Of a DNA stretch of 10,834 nt, positions 1-5,453 are shown piece after piece (the first letter of the stretch is position 1; each line of letters begins with the position of its first letter). The notes below the pieces were generated by a model. That model was not told the origin of the DNA. It was given only the letters and a program-made list of their open reading frames with translations, and made no database searches. The stretch spans positions 1 through 10,834 of the forward strand of contig DASQNF010000162.1 in NCBI GenBank assembly GCA_035645115.1, given 5' to 3'. The stretch is from JACVRW01 sp035645115. Lineage in GTDB: Bacteria > Actinomycetota > Thermoleophilia > Solirubrobacterales > Thermoleophilaceae. A program made the position numbers and the translations under genes.

Positions 1-308
1 ATGCGCGCGCCGCGCGCTCGCGCCCGCTCGAGCGCGCCAACCAGCGCGGCCGAGGGATCGCCGTGGACGTCGGGGGAGCCCGGCACCACGACGGTGTCCG
101 CGCGCGCCAGCCGCTCCAGGCCGTGAGGCGCCACGAGCTCGAAGCCACCCACGGCGCTGAGCCGGCCGGGCCGCTCGGCGCAGAGCGCGAAGGAGTACCA
201 CGAGCTCAGCTCGAGCTCGGGACGCGGCAGCGCGAACACCTCTGCCGCCACGCCGAGCTCGAACGGCGCTATCCCATCGTGAGCGAGCACTGCCACGCGG
301 TGGTGCAT
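1..308 (-). CDS. GlxA/FtrA-type AraC-family transcriptional regulator, N-terminal part (cut by left edge)
   Basis: Read on the minus strand from an ATG at 308, the frame is open to the window edge (about 102 residues). It begins MHHRVAVLAHDGIAPFELG and continues with EVFALPRPEL, a WYSFALCAE stretch and a VVVPGSPD segment. This is the DJ-1/PfpI-like (class I amidotransferase-fold) N-terminal domain of GlxA-type regulators. The opening residues and the EVFxLPRPEL phrase resemble FtrA-like members. Family knowledge: such proteins carry a C-terminal AraC helix-turn-helix, which would lie outside the window. A neighbouring rhodanese gene, as here at 380, is a recurrent partner of FtrA-type regulators, which supports the call. 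No Shine-Dalgarno is visible; TACGTT (320-315) ends 6 bases before the ATG, suggesting leaderless transcription. The inverted repeat at 311-339 overlaps that promoter, so autoregulation is plausible. The ligand is unknown. Confidence 0.82.
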   Translation of the reverse strand, partial: MHHRVAVLAHDGIAPFELGVAAEVFALPRPELELSSWYSFALCAERPGRLSAVGGFELVAPHGLERLARADTVVVPGSPDVHGDPSAALVGALERARARGAR

Positions 309-310
309 GT

Positions 311-339
311 CCGAAACGTATCGCGAGGCGTCGTTTCGG
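311..339. promoter_or_regulatory. Inverted repeat, candidate operator between the GlxA-type regulator and rhodanese genes
   Basis: CCGAAACG (311-318) and CGTTTCGG (332-339) form a perfect inverted repeat with 8-bp arms and a 13-bp spacer. The arm centres are 21 bp apart, two helical turns, so a dimeric protein could contact both on one face. The repeat begins 3 bp upstream of the regulator's ATG, and its left arm overlaps the putative -10 hexamer TACGTT on the minus strand. Binding by the regulator itself is an inference. Confidence 0.5.
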
Positions 340-379
340 TCACTGGCGGACCTCGTCGCAGCGCGCGATCGTGCTCCAC

Positions 380-787
380 ATGAGCGACACCGCCGCCAAG
401 CACACCGGCGTCCAAGCCGATCCCGCCGAGCCCGCCATCGCCCGCGCCCACTTCGAGCGGCGCCTGTCGGTGGAGACCGACGCCTCGGACGTGGCCGCCG
501 CGCTGCGCGCCGGGTCACCCGGCTTCGTGCTGCTGGACGCCCGCAGCCCGGAGGCGTTCGCGGCCGGGCACCTGCCAGGAGCGCTGAGCGTCCCGCACGC
601 CACGATCGACGCCAGGGTCGCACGGGAGCTCCCGGAGGGCCTCGTCGTGGCCTACTGCTGGGGTCCCGGATGCAACGCCGCCACGAAGGCCGGCGCCCGC
701 CTCGCCGCCCAGGGGAGGCGCGTGAAGGAGATGCTGGGCGGCTTCGAGTACTGGGAGCGCGAGGGCCACCCCGTGGAGATCGGCTGA
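380..787 (+). CDS. Single-domain rhodanese-like sulfurtransferase
   Basis: A 135-residue protein with one rhodanese domain. LLDARSPEAFAAGHLPGA (residues 51-68) is the conserved D-x-R region, and AYCWGPGCNAATKAG (91-105) is the active-site loop, with the expected persulfide-forming cysteine at 93 and a second cysteine at 98. The CWGPGCNxATKA form of the loop is typical of rhodaneses encoded beside FtrA/GlxA-type regulators, and the divergent gene here is one. The likely role is cytoplasmic sulfur transfer or sulfur-stress handling; the donor and acceptor are unknown. I chose ATG 380; an in-frame GTG at 371 would add three residues. Neither has a clear Shine-Dalgarno, and no close TANNNT hexamer is seen, so the promoter probably lies within the inverted-repeat region. 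Confidence 0.85.
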   Translation: MSDTAAKHTGVQADPAEPAIARAHFERRLSVETDASDVAAALRAGSPGFVLLDARSPEAFAAGHLPGALSVPHATIDARVARELPEGLVVAYCWGPGCNAATKAGARLAAQGRRVKEMLGGFEYWEREGHPVEIG

Positions 788-810
788 CCCGCCACCCGGC
801 GGCGCGGCGT

Positions 811-816
811 TAGTCT
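811..816 (+). promoter_or_regulatory. Putative -10 hexamer of a leaderless promoter (amidohydrolase)
   Basis: TAGTCT matches TANNNT, ends 8 bases before the GTG start at 825, and there is no Shine-Dalgarno. It lies in the 37-bp gap after the rhodanese stop, so the amidohydrolase probably has its own promoter. No -35 element was identified. Confidence 0.5.
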
Positions 817-824
817 GCCGTGCC

Positions 825-2003
825 GTGGTCTCCGACGAGGGCATCCTTCACTGGTACGAGCGCCTTCGTCACGAGGTCCCGCGGCTCGAGCCGCTCGACG
901 CCCACACCCACATCGGCTTCAACGACCCCGACGGCTACCGCTGTGGGCGCCAGGAGCTCGTGACCGCGCTCGAGCACATCGACGGCCGGGCGATCGTCTT
1001 CCCGATGCACGAGCCGAATGGGTACCCGGCCGCGAACGACATGGTGATCGACGAGGCGGGCGCCTCCGGCGGGCGGCTGTTCGCCTTTTGCCGTCTCGAC
1101 CCGGGCGGCGAGCCGCTCGCCGAGGCCGAGCGCGCCCTCGGGCGCGGCGCCCGTGGTATCAAGCTGCACCCGCGCGCGGAGCGCTTCACCCTCGACCATC
1201 CCAGCCTCGCCGGTGTGTTCGCGCTCGCCGACGAGCGCCGGCTGCCGGTGCTGGTGCACGCCGGCCGCGGCATCCCGGCGCTCGGGCGCCACGCGATCGA
1301 GGCCTGCGCCCGCCACCCGGGCATGCGGCTGATCCTCGCCCACGCCGGCATCTCGGACCTGGCCTGGATCTGGCGCTTCGCCCCCGAGCATCCGAACCTC
1401 TTCTTCGACACCTCCTGGTGGTCGCCGGCCGACATCCAGGCGCTGCTGGCGCTGGTCCCCCCCGGGCAGGTCCTGATGGCCAGCGACGCTCCCTACGGCA
1501 CCCCCGCCTGGGGCGCCACGCAGACCCTCCGCCACGCGCTCCAGGTCGGGCTCGACGAGGATCAGGTCCGCGGCGTGCTCGGCGGGCAGGCCGCGCGGCT
1601 GCTGGCCGGGGAGGAGCCGCTCGAGCTCGGGCCGCCACCGGGGTCGGACCGTATCCCGCGCGACCCGCTGCTCGACCGCGTCTACTCGTTCCTGATCAGC
1701 GCGCTAGGGCAGATGTTCAACGGCGTGGAGCCCACGGAGACGCTTGCGCTGGCCACGCTCGCGTGCGAGGTCGGCCACGAGGCCCCTCAGGCCGACGCCT
1801 GCCGCTCGATCCTCGGGCTGCTCGACGAGCGCGCTCGCTACGAGCCCGCGCCGAGCGGCGACGGGCGCCCGGCCCGCTTCGCGCCGGGGCTCCATTTCGT
1901 GATCGTGGCGGCCGGCCTGGCCCGCACCCCGGACGTGCCGATGCCGCCACCCCCGCCGGAGGTCGACGTGGACGAGCGGTTTCGGGGCGACCCTTCCGGG
2001 TAG
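825..2003 (+). CDS. Amidohydrolase-2 family metal-dependent hydrolase with C-terminal extension
   Basis: A 392-residue protein. Residues about 22-260 form an amidohydrolase TIM barrel of the PF04909 type. The visible metal and catalytic positions are DAHTH (H27, H29), GIKLHPR (K113, H115), LVHAG (H145), LAHAG (H173) and ASDAP (D211). Known members hydrolyse or decarboxylate small carbonyl or amide compounds using one or two divalent metals; the substrate here cannot be read from sequence. Residues about 265-392 are an extra, mostly helical segment followed by a proline-rich tail (MPPPPPEVDVDE). I recognise no domain in it, and it is unusual for this family. The start is GTG 825, chosen because the TAGTCT hexamer sits 8 bases upstream and the HxH motif then falls at the normal distance. 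The gene ends just before a strong terminator. Confidence 0.8.
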   Translation: MVSDEGILHWYERLRHEVPRLEPLDAHTHIGFNDPDGYRCGRQELVTALEHIDGRAIVFPMHEPNGYPAANDMVIDEAGASGGRLFAFCRLDPGGEPLAEAERALGRGARGIKLHPRAERFTLDHPSLAGVFALADERRLPVLVHAGRGIPALGRHAIEACARHPGMRLILAHAGISDLAWIWRFAPEHPNLFFDTSWWSPADIQALLALVPPGQVLMASDAPYGTPAWGATQTLRHALQVGLDEDQVRGVLGGQAARLLAGEEPLELGPPPGSDRIPRDPLLDRVYSFLISALGQMFNGVEPTETLALATLACEVGHEAPQADACRSILGLLDERARYEPAPSGDGRPARFAPGLHFVIVAAGLARTPDVPMPPPPPEVDVDERFRGDPSG

Positions 2004-2010
2004 GTCCGTT

Positions 2011-2078
2011 AAAAGGGTCACCGGAGCTGCGCGATGGACCTGCTGGGACGCCGTGTAGAGACGGCTGACCCCTTTTTT
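2011..2078. terminator. Bidirectional intrinsic terminator between convergent genes
   Basis: AAAAGGGTCA (2011-2020) pairs with TGACCCCTTTTTT (2066-2078), with one bulged C. Just inside the right arm is a second small hairpin, GCCGT (2050-2054) / ACGGC (2061-2065), with loop GTAGAG. The plus strand ends in six T residues, and the minus-strand reading ends in CCCTTTTAA, so the element can stop transcription from both sides. It separates the amidohydrolase from the MpsC-like gene, whose stop codon overlaps its last base. Confidence 0.7.
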
Positions 2079-2422
2079 CAGTCACCGAGCACGAAGATCT
2101 CGAATCCCATGGGCGGGTGGAACGTCACCTGGCTGTGGTAGGCCACCACCGGACGGCCCATCACCTCCTCGACAGCGGAGGTGAAGCGCTCCGCCACCGC
2201 CTCCTGGAAGGTCAGCCGCACCCTGCGGACGAGCTCCTCCTCGCCCTTGTCCACCAGCGTGCGCTCGACGGTGGTGAGGATGTCCTCGAGGACGCAGAAC
2301 ACGTAGTTGTCGAAGACATAGGTCTTCGCCTTTGTGGGCCCGCGGCCGTAGCACTCGCTGAAGATCCCGACCACCGAGTTCGAGATCGCCGCCATCCGCT
2401 CGCCATGTTCCTGTTCGCTCAA
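2078..2422 (-). CDS. MpsC / DUF2294 family protein
   Basis: A 114-residue protein matching the DUF2294 family (PF10057, named after MpsC of the staphylococcal MpsABC membrane-potential-generating system). The family phrase YGRGPTKAKTYV is at residues 25-36 and the closing GRPVVAYHSQVTFHPPMGFEIF at about 89-110. The protein is full length for the family and has no membrane segment, so it is probably cytoplasmic or peripheral. Its biochemical role is not established for stand-alone members; no MpsA/MpsB gene is in the window. TTG at 2422 overlaps the sigma-factor stop codon, implying translational coupling. An alternative start is ATG 2395 (residue 10), which has a weak GGCGAG upstream. It is the last gene of the five-gene minus-strand cluster and ends at the 2011-2078 terminator. 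Confidence 0.82.
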   Translation of the reverse strand: MSEQEHGERMAAISNSVVGIFSECYGRGPTKAKTYVFDNYVFCVLEDILTTVERTLVDKGEEELVRRVRLTFQEAVAERFTSAVEEVMGRPVVAYHSQVTFHPPMGFEIFVLGD

Positions 2423-3477
2423 GCGACGTCTCTCAGCGCCTCTATCTCACGCCTGGCGGCCAGCCGCTTCAGCGCGCGCGACTCCACCTGGCGCACCCGC
2501 TCCGCGGAGATGCCGAGCAGCCTGCCGGTCTCTCGCAGCGGCTGCGGATCCTCGCCGTCGATGCCGTACCTGAGCCGGATCACCCGACGTTCCTGCTCGG
2601 GGAGGCTCTCGACGGTCTTGCGCAGGACCGCCTCGCTCAGGCTCAGCTCGACCTCCTCGTCCACGGCCCGGGTGTCTCCCTCGAGCAGGTCTCCGAGGGC
2701 GGTGTCGCCCGCCTCGCCGACGGGCCGGTCGAGGCTCGTGACCGTGCGCGCGGCCTCGCGCACCTCGTCGACCTGCGCGAGCGGCAGCTCGGTGGCGGCG
2801 GCGATCTCCTCGTCGGTCGGGTCGCGCCCGAGCTTGATGCTCAACTCGCGCTCGCTGCGGGCGATCTTGCGCTCGCGCTGGCCGATGTGCACGGGGATCC
2901 GGATCGTGCGGGCCTTGTTCGCAAGCCCGCGCTGGATCGCCTGGCGCACCCAGAAGGTCGCGTAGGTCGAGAACTTGTAGCCCTTGCGCCAGTCGAACTT
3001 CTCGGCGGCGCGGATCAGGCCGAAGATGCCCTCCTGGATCAGGTCCAGCAGCGAGAGCTCCTGGCCTTGGTACTTCTTCGCGATCGAGACGACCAGGCGC
3101 AGGTTCGAGTTGATCATGCGCTCCTTGGCCTCGAGGTCGCCGGCCTCGATCCGCTTGGCGAGCTCCACCTCCTCGGCGGCGGTGAGCAGCGGGTAGCGGC
3201 GGATCTCGTTGAGGAAGAGCTGGAGCGCATCCGTGGTGGTGGTGGCGAGCTCACCGTGGCGCACCCTGAGGGGCGGGGCGCCCGAGCGCCCGCAGTCGTC
3301 GGAGAGCTCTATGCCGCGCAGCTCCAGGTGGGTCTCCAGGGAGTCGAAGTCGTCCTCGGACAGCTCGAGCGCCTGGACCAGCTCATCGAGCTCGGACAGC
3401 GCGACCCAGCCACGCTCCTCCCCCCGCCCGACCAGGGCGGCCACCTCCGGGCGGCTCGTCAGGTCAGCTGCGGCCAC
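2419..3477 (-). CDS. RpoD-like sigma-70 factor (group 1/2)
   Basis: A 352-residue primary-type sigma factor. Residues 8-60 resemble a short region 1.1. Region 1.2 is at about 82-113 (TDALQLFLNEI onward). Region 2 is at about 118-198, with the core-binding NLRLVVSIAKKY and DLIQEGIFGLIRAAEKFD and the -10 recognition segment FSTYATFWVRQAIQR. Region 3 is at about 199-270, and region 4 at about 285-345 with the -35 helix-turn-helix LRETGRLLGISAERVRQVES. The near-complete region 2.4 match to RpoD suggests it reads ordinary -10 sequences. The small size and operon context (STAS protein upstream, MpsC downstream) favour an alternative group 2 factor over the housekeeping one, but this cannot be settled from the window. 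Start GTG 3477 has no Shine-Dalgarno; TACCAT ends 6 bases before it, so the gene may also be transcribed separately from the upstream STAS gene (44-bp gap). Confidence 0.92.
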   Translation of the reverse strand: MAAADLTSRPEVAALVGRGEERGWVALSELDELVQALELSEDDFDSLETHLELRGIELSDDCGRSGAPPLRVRHGELATTTTDALQLFLNEIRRYPLLTAAEEVELAKRIEAGDLEAKERMINSNLRLVVSIAKKYQGQELSLLDLIQEGIFGLIRAAEKFDWRKGYKFSTYATFWVRQAIQRGLANKARTIRIPVHIGQRERKIARSERELSIKLGRDPTDEEIAAATELPLAQVDEVREAARTVTSLDRPVGEAGDTALGDLLEGDTRAVDEEVELSLSEAVLRKTVESLPEQERRVIRLRYGIDGEDPQPLRETGRLLGISAERVRQVESRALKRLAARREIEALRDVA

Positions 3478-3483
3478 GAGCGC

Positions 3484-3489
3484 ATGGTA
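3484..3489 (-). promoter_or_regulatory. Putative -10 hexamer of a leaderless promoter (sigma factor)
   Basis: On the minus strand TACCAT ends 6 bases before the GTG at 3477, within the 44-bp gap after the STAS gene, and no Shine-Dalgarno is present. It could give the sigma factor and the MpsC-like gene their own transcript. Confidence 0.4.
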
Positions 3490-3521
3490 CGCCGCAGCCG
3501 CGGCGCGTGCGCCCGCTCCCG

Positions 3522-3854
3522 TCAGCTCACGGCCGAAGCGTCGTCCACCATCTCGAGCCGCTCCTCGAGTCGGGTGATCGAGAACACGCGCTGGACCGGG
3601 TCCGGGCCGCGCACGATCACCATCCTGCGACCGGCCTCGCGGGCTCGCTCGTTGGCGGTCACGAGACAGCGCAGCCCGGTGGAGTCGAGGAACGTCAGCT
3701 TCTTCAGGTCGAGCACCACCACGGGCGGGGCGGAAGCCTCCACCCGGCGCAACTCATCTTGCACCTTGCCCACGGTCGACAGGTCGAGCTCGCCATGAAG
3801 GGCCAGGTGCACGAGTCCATCGCGGTCCTCGGTCTTGACATCGAGGATCTCCAC
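3522..3854 (-). CDS. STAS-domain anti-anti-sigma factor (SpoIIAA/RsbV-like)
   Basis: About 110 residues forming a single STAS domain: an N-terminal strand pair (GLVHLALHGELDLST), VVVLDLKKLTFLDSTGLRCLV in the middle and a C-terminal helix. DSTG is the conserved site at which antagonists are phosphorylated by a cognate anti-sigma kinase. In partner-switching systems the unphosphorylated form binds the anti-sigma factor and frees sigma. No RsbW-like kinase is encoded in the window, so its partner is unknown. An RpoD-like sigma gene follows directly, although classical partner switching controls SigB/SigF-type factors. I chose GTG 3854 because TAGCTT lies exactly 8 bases upstream; TTG 3863 would add three residues. 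The upstream TauE-like gene ends at 3866. Confidence 0.87.
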   Translation of the reverse strand: MEILDVKTEDRDGLVHLALHGELDLSTVGKVQDELRRVEASAPPVVVLDLKKLTFLDSTGLRCLVTANERAREAGRRMVIVRGPDPVQRVFSITRLEERLEMVDDASAVS

Positions 3855-3862
3855 CGGCGGCA

Positions 3863-3868
3863 AAGCTA
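3863..3868 (-). promoter_or_regulatory. Putative -10 hexamer containing the upstream stop codon (STAS gene)
   Basis: Minus-strand TAGCTT ends 8 bases before GTG 3854. Its first three bases are the TAG stop codon of the preceding TauE-like gene. There is no Shine-Dalgarno before the STAS gene, which fits an internal leaderless promoter, though read-through from upstream is equally possible. Confidence 0.35.
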
Positions 3869-4240
3869 GCGTAGACCGGCTTTTCCCGCGAGCTGCCAGG
3901 CGAACACGAGCTGGATGCCCGCGAAGCCCAACTCGAGCGCCCGCTCGGGCACCGCGTTGGCCATCACCACGCCGACGAGCACCCCCAGCGGCGACAGGAT
4001 CCCGATCACGAGGCCCTCCTTGAGGCGCAGGTTCCCGTAACCGCCCTGCCGCCAGGTGCCGACGAGCGACACCAGCACGATCGCCACGAGTGAGGTGGCC
4101 TCCGCGCCCAGCTGCGACTCGTCCGCGAACAGCACGAGCGCCGGGACGAACAGCACCCCACCGCCCACGCCGAGCAGCCCTCCCGCCAGCCCTGCGGCGA
4201 AGCCGATCGCGAGCAGGCCGCTCCAGTCGAGCGCGTCCAC
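3866..4240 (-). CDS. Half-size TauE/SafE family membrane protein, second of a tandem pair
   Basis: A 124-residue hydrophobic protein equal to one repeat of the TauE/SafE (DUF81) permease family, which normally has two such repeats in about 250 residues. Hallmarks are GLLGVGGGVLFVPALVL (21-37), AEATSLVAIVLVSL (46-59), GNLRLKEGLVIG (69-80) and a C-terminal hydrophobic helix. It aligns block for block with the preceding gene's product. The GTG at 4240 starts only 2 bases after that gene's stop and in a different frame. The family is linked to export of sulfite, sulfoacetate or related organic anions; the substrate here is unknown. The two halves presumably assemble as a heterodimer in the membrane. 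A sequencing or natural frameshift that split one gene is the alternative. Confidence 0.8.
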   Translation of the reverse strand: MDALDWSGLLAIGFAAGLAGGLLGVGGGVLFVPALVLFADESQLGAEATSLVAIVLVSLVGTWRQGGYGNLRLKEGLVIGILSPLGVLVGVVMANAVPERALELGFAGIQLVFAWQLAGKAGLR

Positions 4241-4242
4241 GG

Positions 4243-4599
4243 TCAGAAGACCAGCACGGCCGCCGAGCCGAGCAGGAGCAGCACGAACGCCCCCGCCACC
4301 GCGCGCTCGGAGATCTGCTGCTGGAGCGCGGTCCCGGCGAGCACGCCGGCGATCGCCGGCAACCCGATCAACACGCCCAGCCAGAGGTCGACGTTGCCGT
4401 ATGCGGCGTGCGCGCACGCGGCGAGCGCCCCGATCACGATGATCGCCGCGAGCGAGGTGCCGGTGGCCTCCTTTTGCTCGTAGCCGAGCCAGAGCACGAG
4501 CAGGGGCACGATCACCGTCCCGCCGCCCACGCCGAAGAGGCCGGAGAAGGCGCCCGCCGCGGTGGCGATCGCCGCGAGGCGAAGCGGCCTGGACGGCAT
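4243..4599 (-). CDS. Half-size TauE/SafE family membrane protein, first of a tandem pair
   Basis: A 118-residue protein with one TauE/SafE repeat: GLFGVGGGTVIVPLLVL (20-36), EATGTSLAAIIVIGAL (44-59), GNVDLWLGVLIGLPAIAGVLAG (68-89) and a last hydrophobic helix (AFVLLLLGSAAVLVF) running up to the stop. It has three to four membrane segments, and each block is matched by the next gene. It is the first gene of the minus-strand cluster, divergent from otsB across 20 bp. The start ATG 4599 has TAGTAT 8 bases upstream on its strand and no Shine-Dalgarno, pointing to leaderless transcription. Confidence 0.8.
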   Translation of the reverse strand: MPSRPLRLAAIATAAGAFSGLFGVGGGTVIVPLLVLWLGYEQKEATGTSLAAIIVIGALAACAHAAYGNVDLWLGVLIGLPAIAGVLAGTALQQQISERAVAGAFVLLLLGSAAVLVF

Positions 4600-4606
4600 C
4601 GCGGGG

Positions 4607-4613
4607 CATACTA
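4607..4613. promoter_or_regulatory. Overlapping divergent -10 elements in the 20-bp gap between TauE-like gene and otsB
   Basis: The 7-bp string CATACTA contains TAGTAT on the minus strand (4613-4608), 8 bases before ATG 4599, and CATACT on the plus strand (4607-4612), 7 bases before ATG 4620. The minus hexamer fits TANNNT fully; the plus one lacks the first T. The whole intergenic gap is 20 bp, so both promoters must lie in or overlap it unless transcription starts inside the opposite gene. Confidence 0.5.
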
Positions 4614-4619
4614 CGGCCG

Positions 4620-5420
4620 ATGTCCGGCCAGACCGCAGAGGCGCTCGCGCCGCTCACCGGCAACCCCGCCGAAGCGGCCATCCTCTGCGACGTGGACGGC
4701 GTGCTCGCGCCGATCGTCCAGCGGCCAGAGGACGCCCACGTGCGCGAGGAGACCTCGGTCGTGCTCGGCAGGCTGGCGCGCCGCTACGCCTGCGTGGCCT
4801 GCATCTCCGGGCGGGCCGCGACCGACGTGCGGCGGCTCGTGGGGGTGGGCGGGATCGCCTATGCCGGCTCCCACGGTGCGGAGCTGCTCGAGCCGGGGGC
4901 GTCGCGGCCGCGCACGATCCCCGCCTTCGCGAGCTGGGAGCAGCGTGTCAGGCGCTTCGCCCGCGAGCACGACACCCGCGACCTGCGGCTCGTTCGCGTG
5001 CGTCTCGAGGACAAGGGCCCGATCGTGGCCTTCCACTGGCGCGGGGCGCCCGACGAGGACGCGGCCCGGACGCATCTGGAGGGGCTCGCCCACCGGGCTG
5101 AGACCGCGGGCTTCGCCACCCACTGGGGGCGGAAGGTCCTGGAGGTGCGCCCACCGGTTCCGATCGACAAGGGCCAGGCGGTGCGCGACCTGGTGTCCGG
5201 CGCGGGTGCTCGCAGCGCCCTCTACGCGGGTGACGACGTGACCGACCTGGACGCCTTCGACGCGCTCGACGCGCTCGTCGAGGCGGGGGGCCTCGATGCG
5301 GCCGTGCGCGTCGGCGTCGGCTCCGACGAGGGCCCGCGGGCGATCGTCGAGCGCGCCGACCTCGTGGTCGACGGCGTGGAGGGCTTCGCTCGCGTGCTGG
5401 CGGCGCTGGCCGACGCGTGA
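4620..5420 (+). CDS. otsB: Trehalose-6-phosphate phosphatase
   Basis: A 266-residue HAD-superfamily phosphatase of the OtsB family, which removes phosphate from trehalose 6-phosphate to give trehalose, a compatible solute. Motif I is DVDGVL (24-29; nucleophile D24, acid D26), motif II is ISGR (62-65), and the family phrases GSHGAE (83-88), LEDKG (129-133) and EVRPP (175-179) are present. K184 in PIDKGQ is the motif III lysine, and GDDVTDLDAF (204-213) is motif IV. DVDGVL replaces the more usual DFDGTL but keeps both aspartates. The length is normal for a stand-alone OtsB; no OtsA synthase is in the window. Start ATG 4620 has no Shine-Dalgarno and has CATACT 7 bases upstream. The stop lies inside a 26-bp tandem duplication leading into the next gene. 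Confidence 0.93.
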   Translation: MSGQTAEALAPLTGNPAEAAILCDVDGVLAPIVQRPEDAHVREETSVVLGRLARRYACVACISGRAATDVRRLVGVGGIAYAGSHGAELLEPGASRPRTIPAFASWEQRVRRFAREHDTRDLRLVRVRLEDKGPIVAFHWRGAPDEDAARTHLEGLAHRAETAGFATHWGRKVLEVRPPVPIDKGQAVRDLVSGAGARSALYAGDDVTDLDAFDALDALVEAGGLDAAVRVGVGSDEGPRAIVERADLVVDGVEGFARVLAALADA

Positions 5421-5453
5421 GGCTCCCGGCGCCGGCCGACGCGTGAGGTTCCG
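5402..5453 (+). repeat. 26-bp tandem duplication spanning the otsB stop and the next gene's start
   Basis: Copy 1 (5402-5427) and copy 2 (5428-5453) match at 23 of 26 positions, beginning GGCGCTGGCCGACGCGTGAG and GGCGCCGGCCGACGCGTGAG. GTGA in copy 1 (5417-5420) contains the otsB TGA stop; the same GTGA in copy 2 (5443-5446) provides the next gene's GTG start. Reading from the copy 1 GTG gives a 9-codon frame (VRLPAPADA) that stops at the copy 2 TGA, so each junction keeps a 4-base GTGA overlap. Confidence 0.8.

Noticed and set aside
1..35. GCGC-rich low-complexity string at the left edge.
   Set aside because: It is explained by an alanine/arginine-rich stretch of the regulator in high-GC codons.
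63..383. Plus-strand open frame over the left-end regulator gene.
   Set aside because: The minus strand gives a clear DJ-1/PfpI-type N-terminus; the plus reading has no recognisable content.
788..803. Small hairpin CCGCC/GGCGG just after the rhodanese stop.
   Set aside because: A 5-bp GC stem with no T-tract is expected by chance at this base composition; not called a terminator.
2117..3798. Plus-strand open frames (2117-2965 and 2887-3798) opposite the sigma factor and MpsC-like genes.
   Set aside because: The minus-strand products are clear family members; the plus readings are low-complexity.
4241..4681. Extension of the second TauE-like frame upstream through the first gene to 4681.
   Set aside because: Residues before the GTG at 4240 are arginine/alanine-rich nonsense overlapping the better-supported first TauE gene and otsB.
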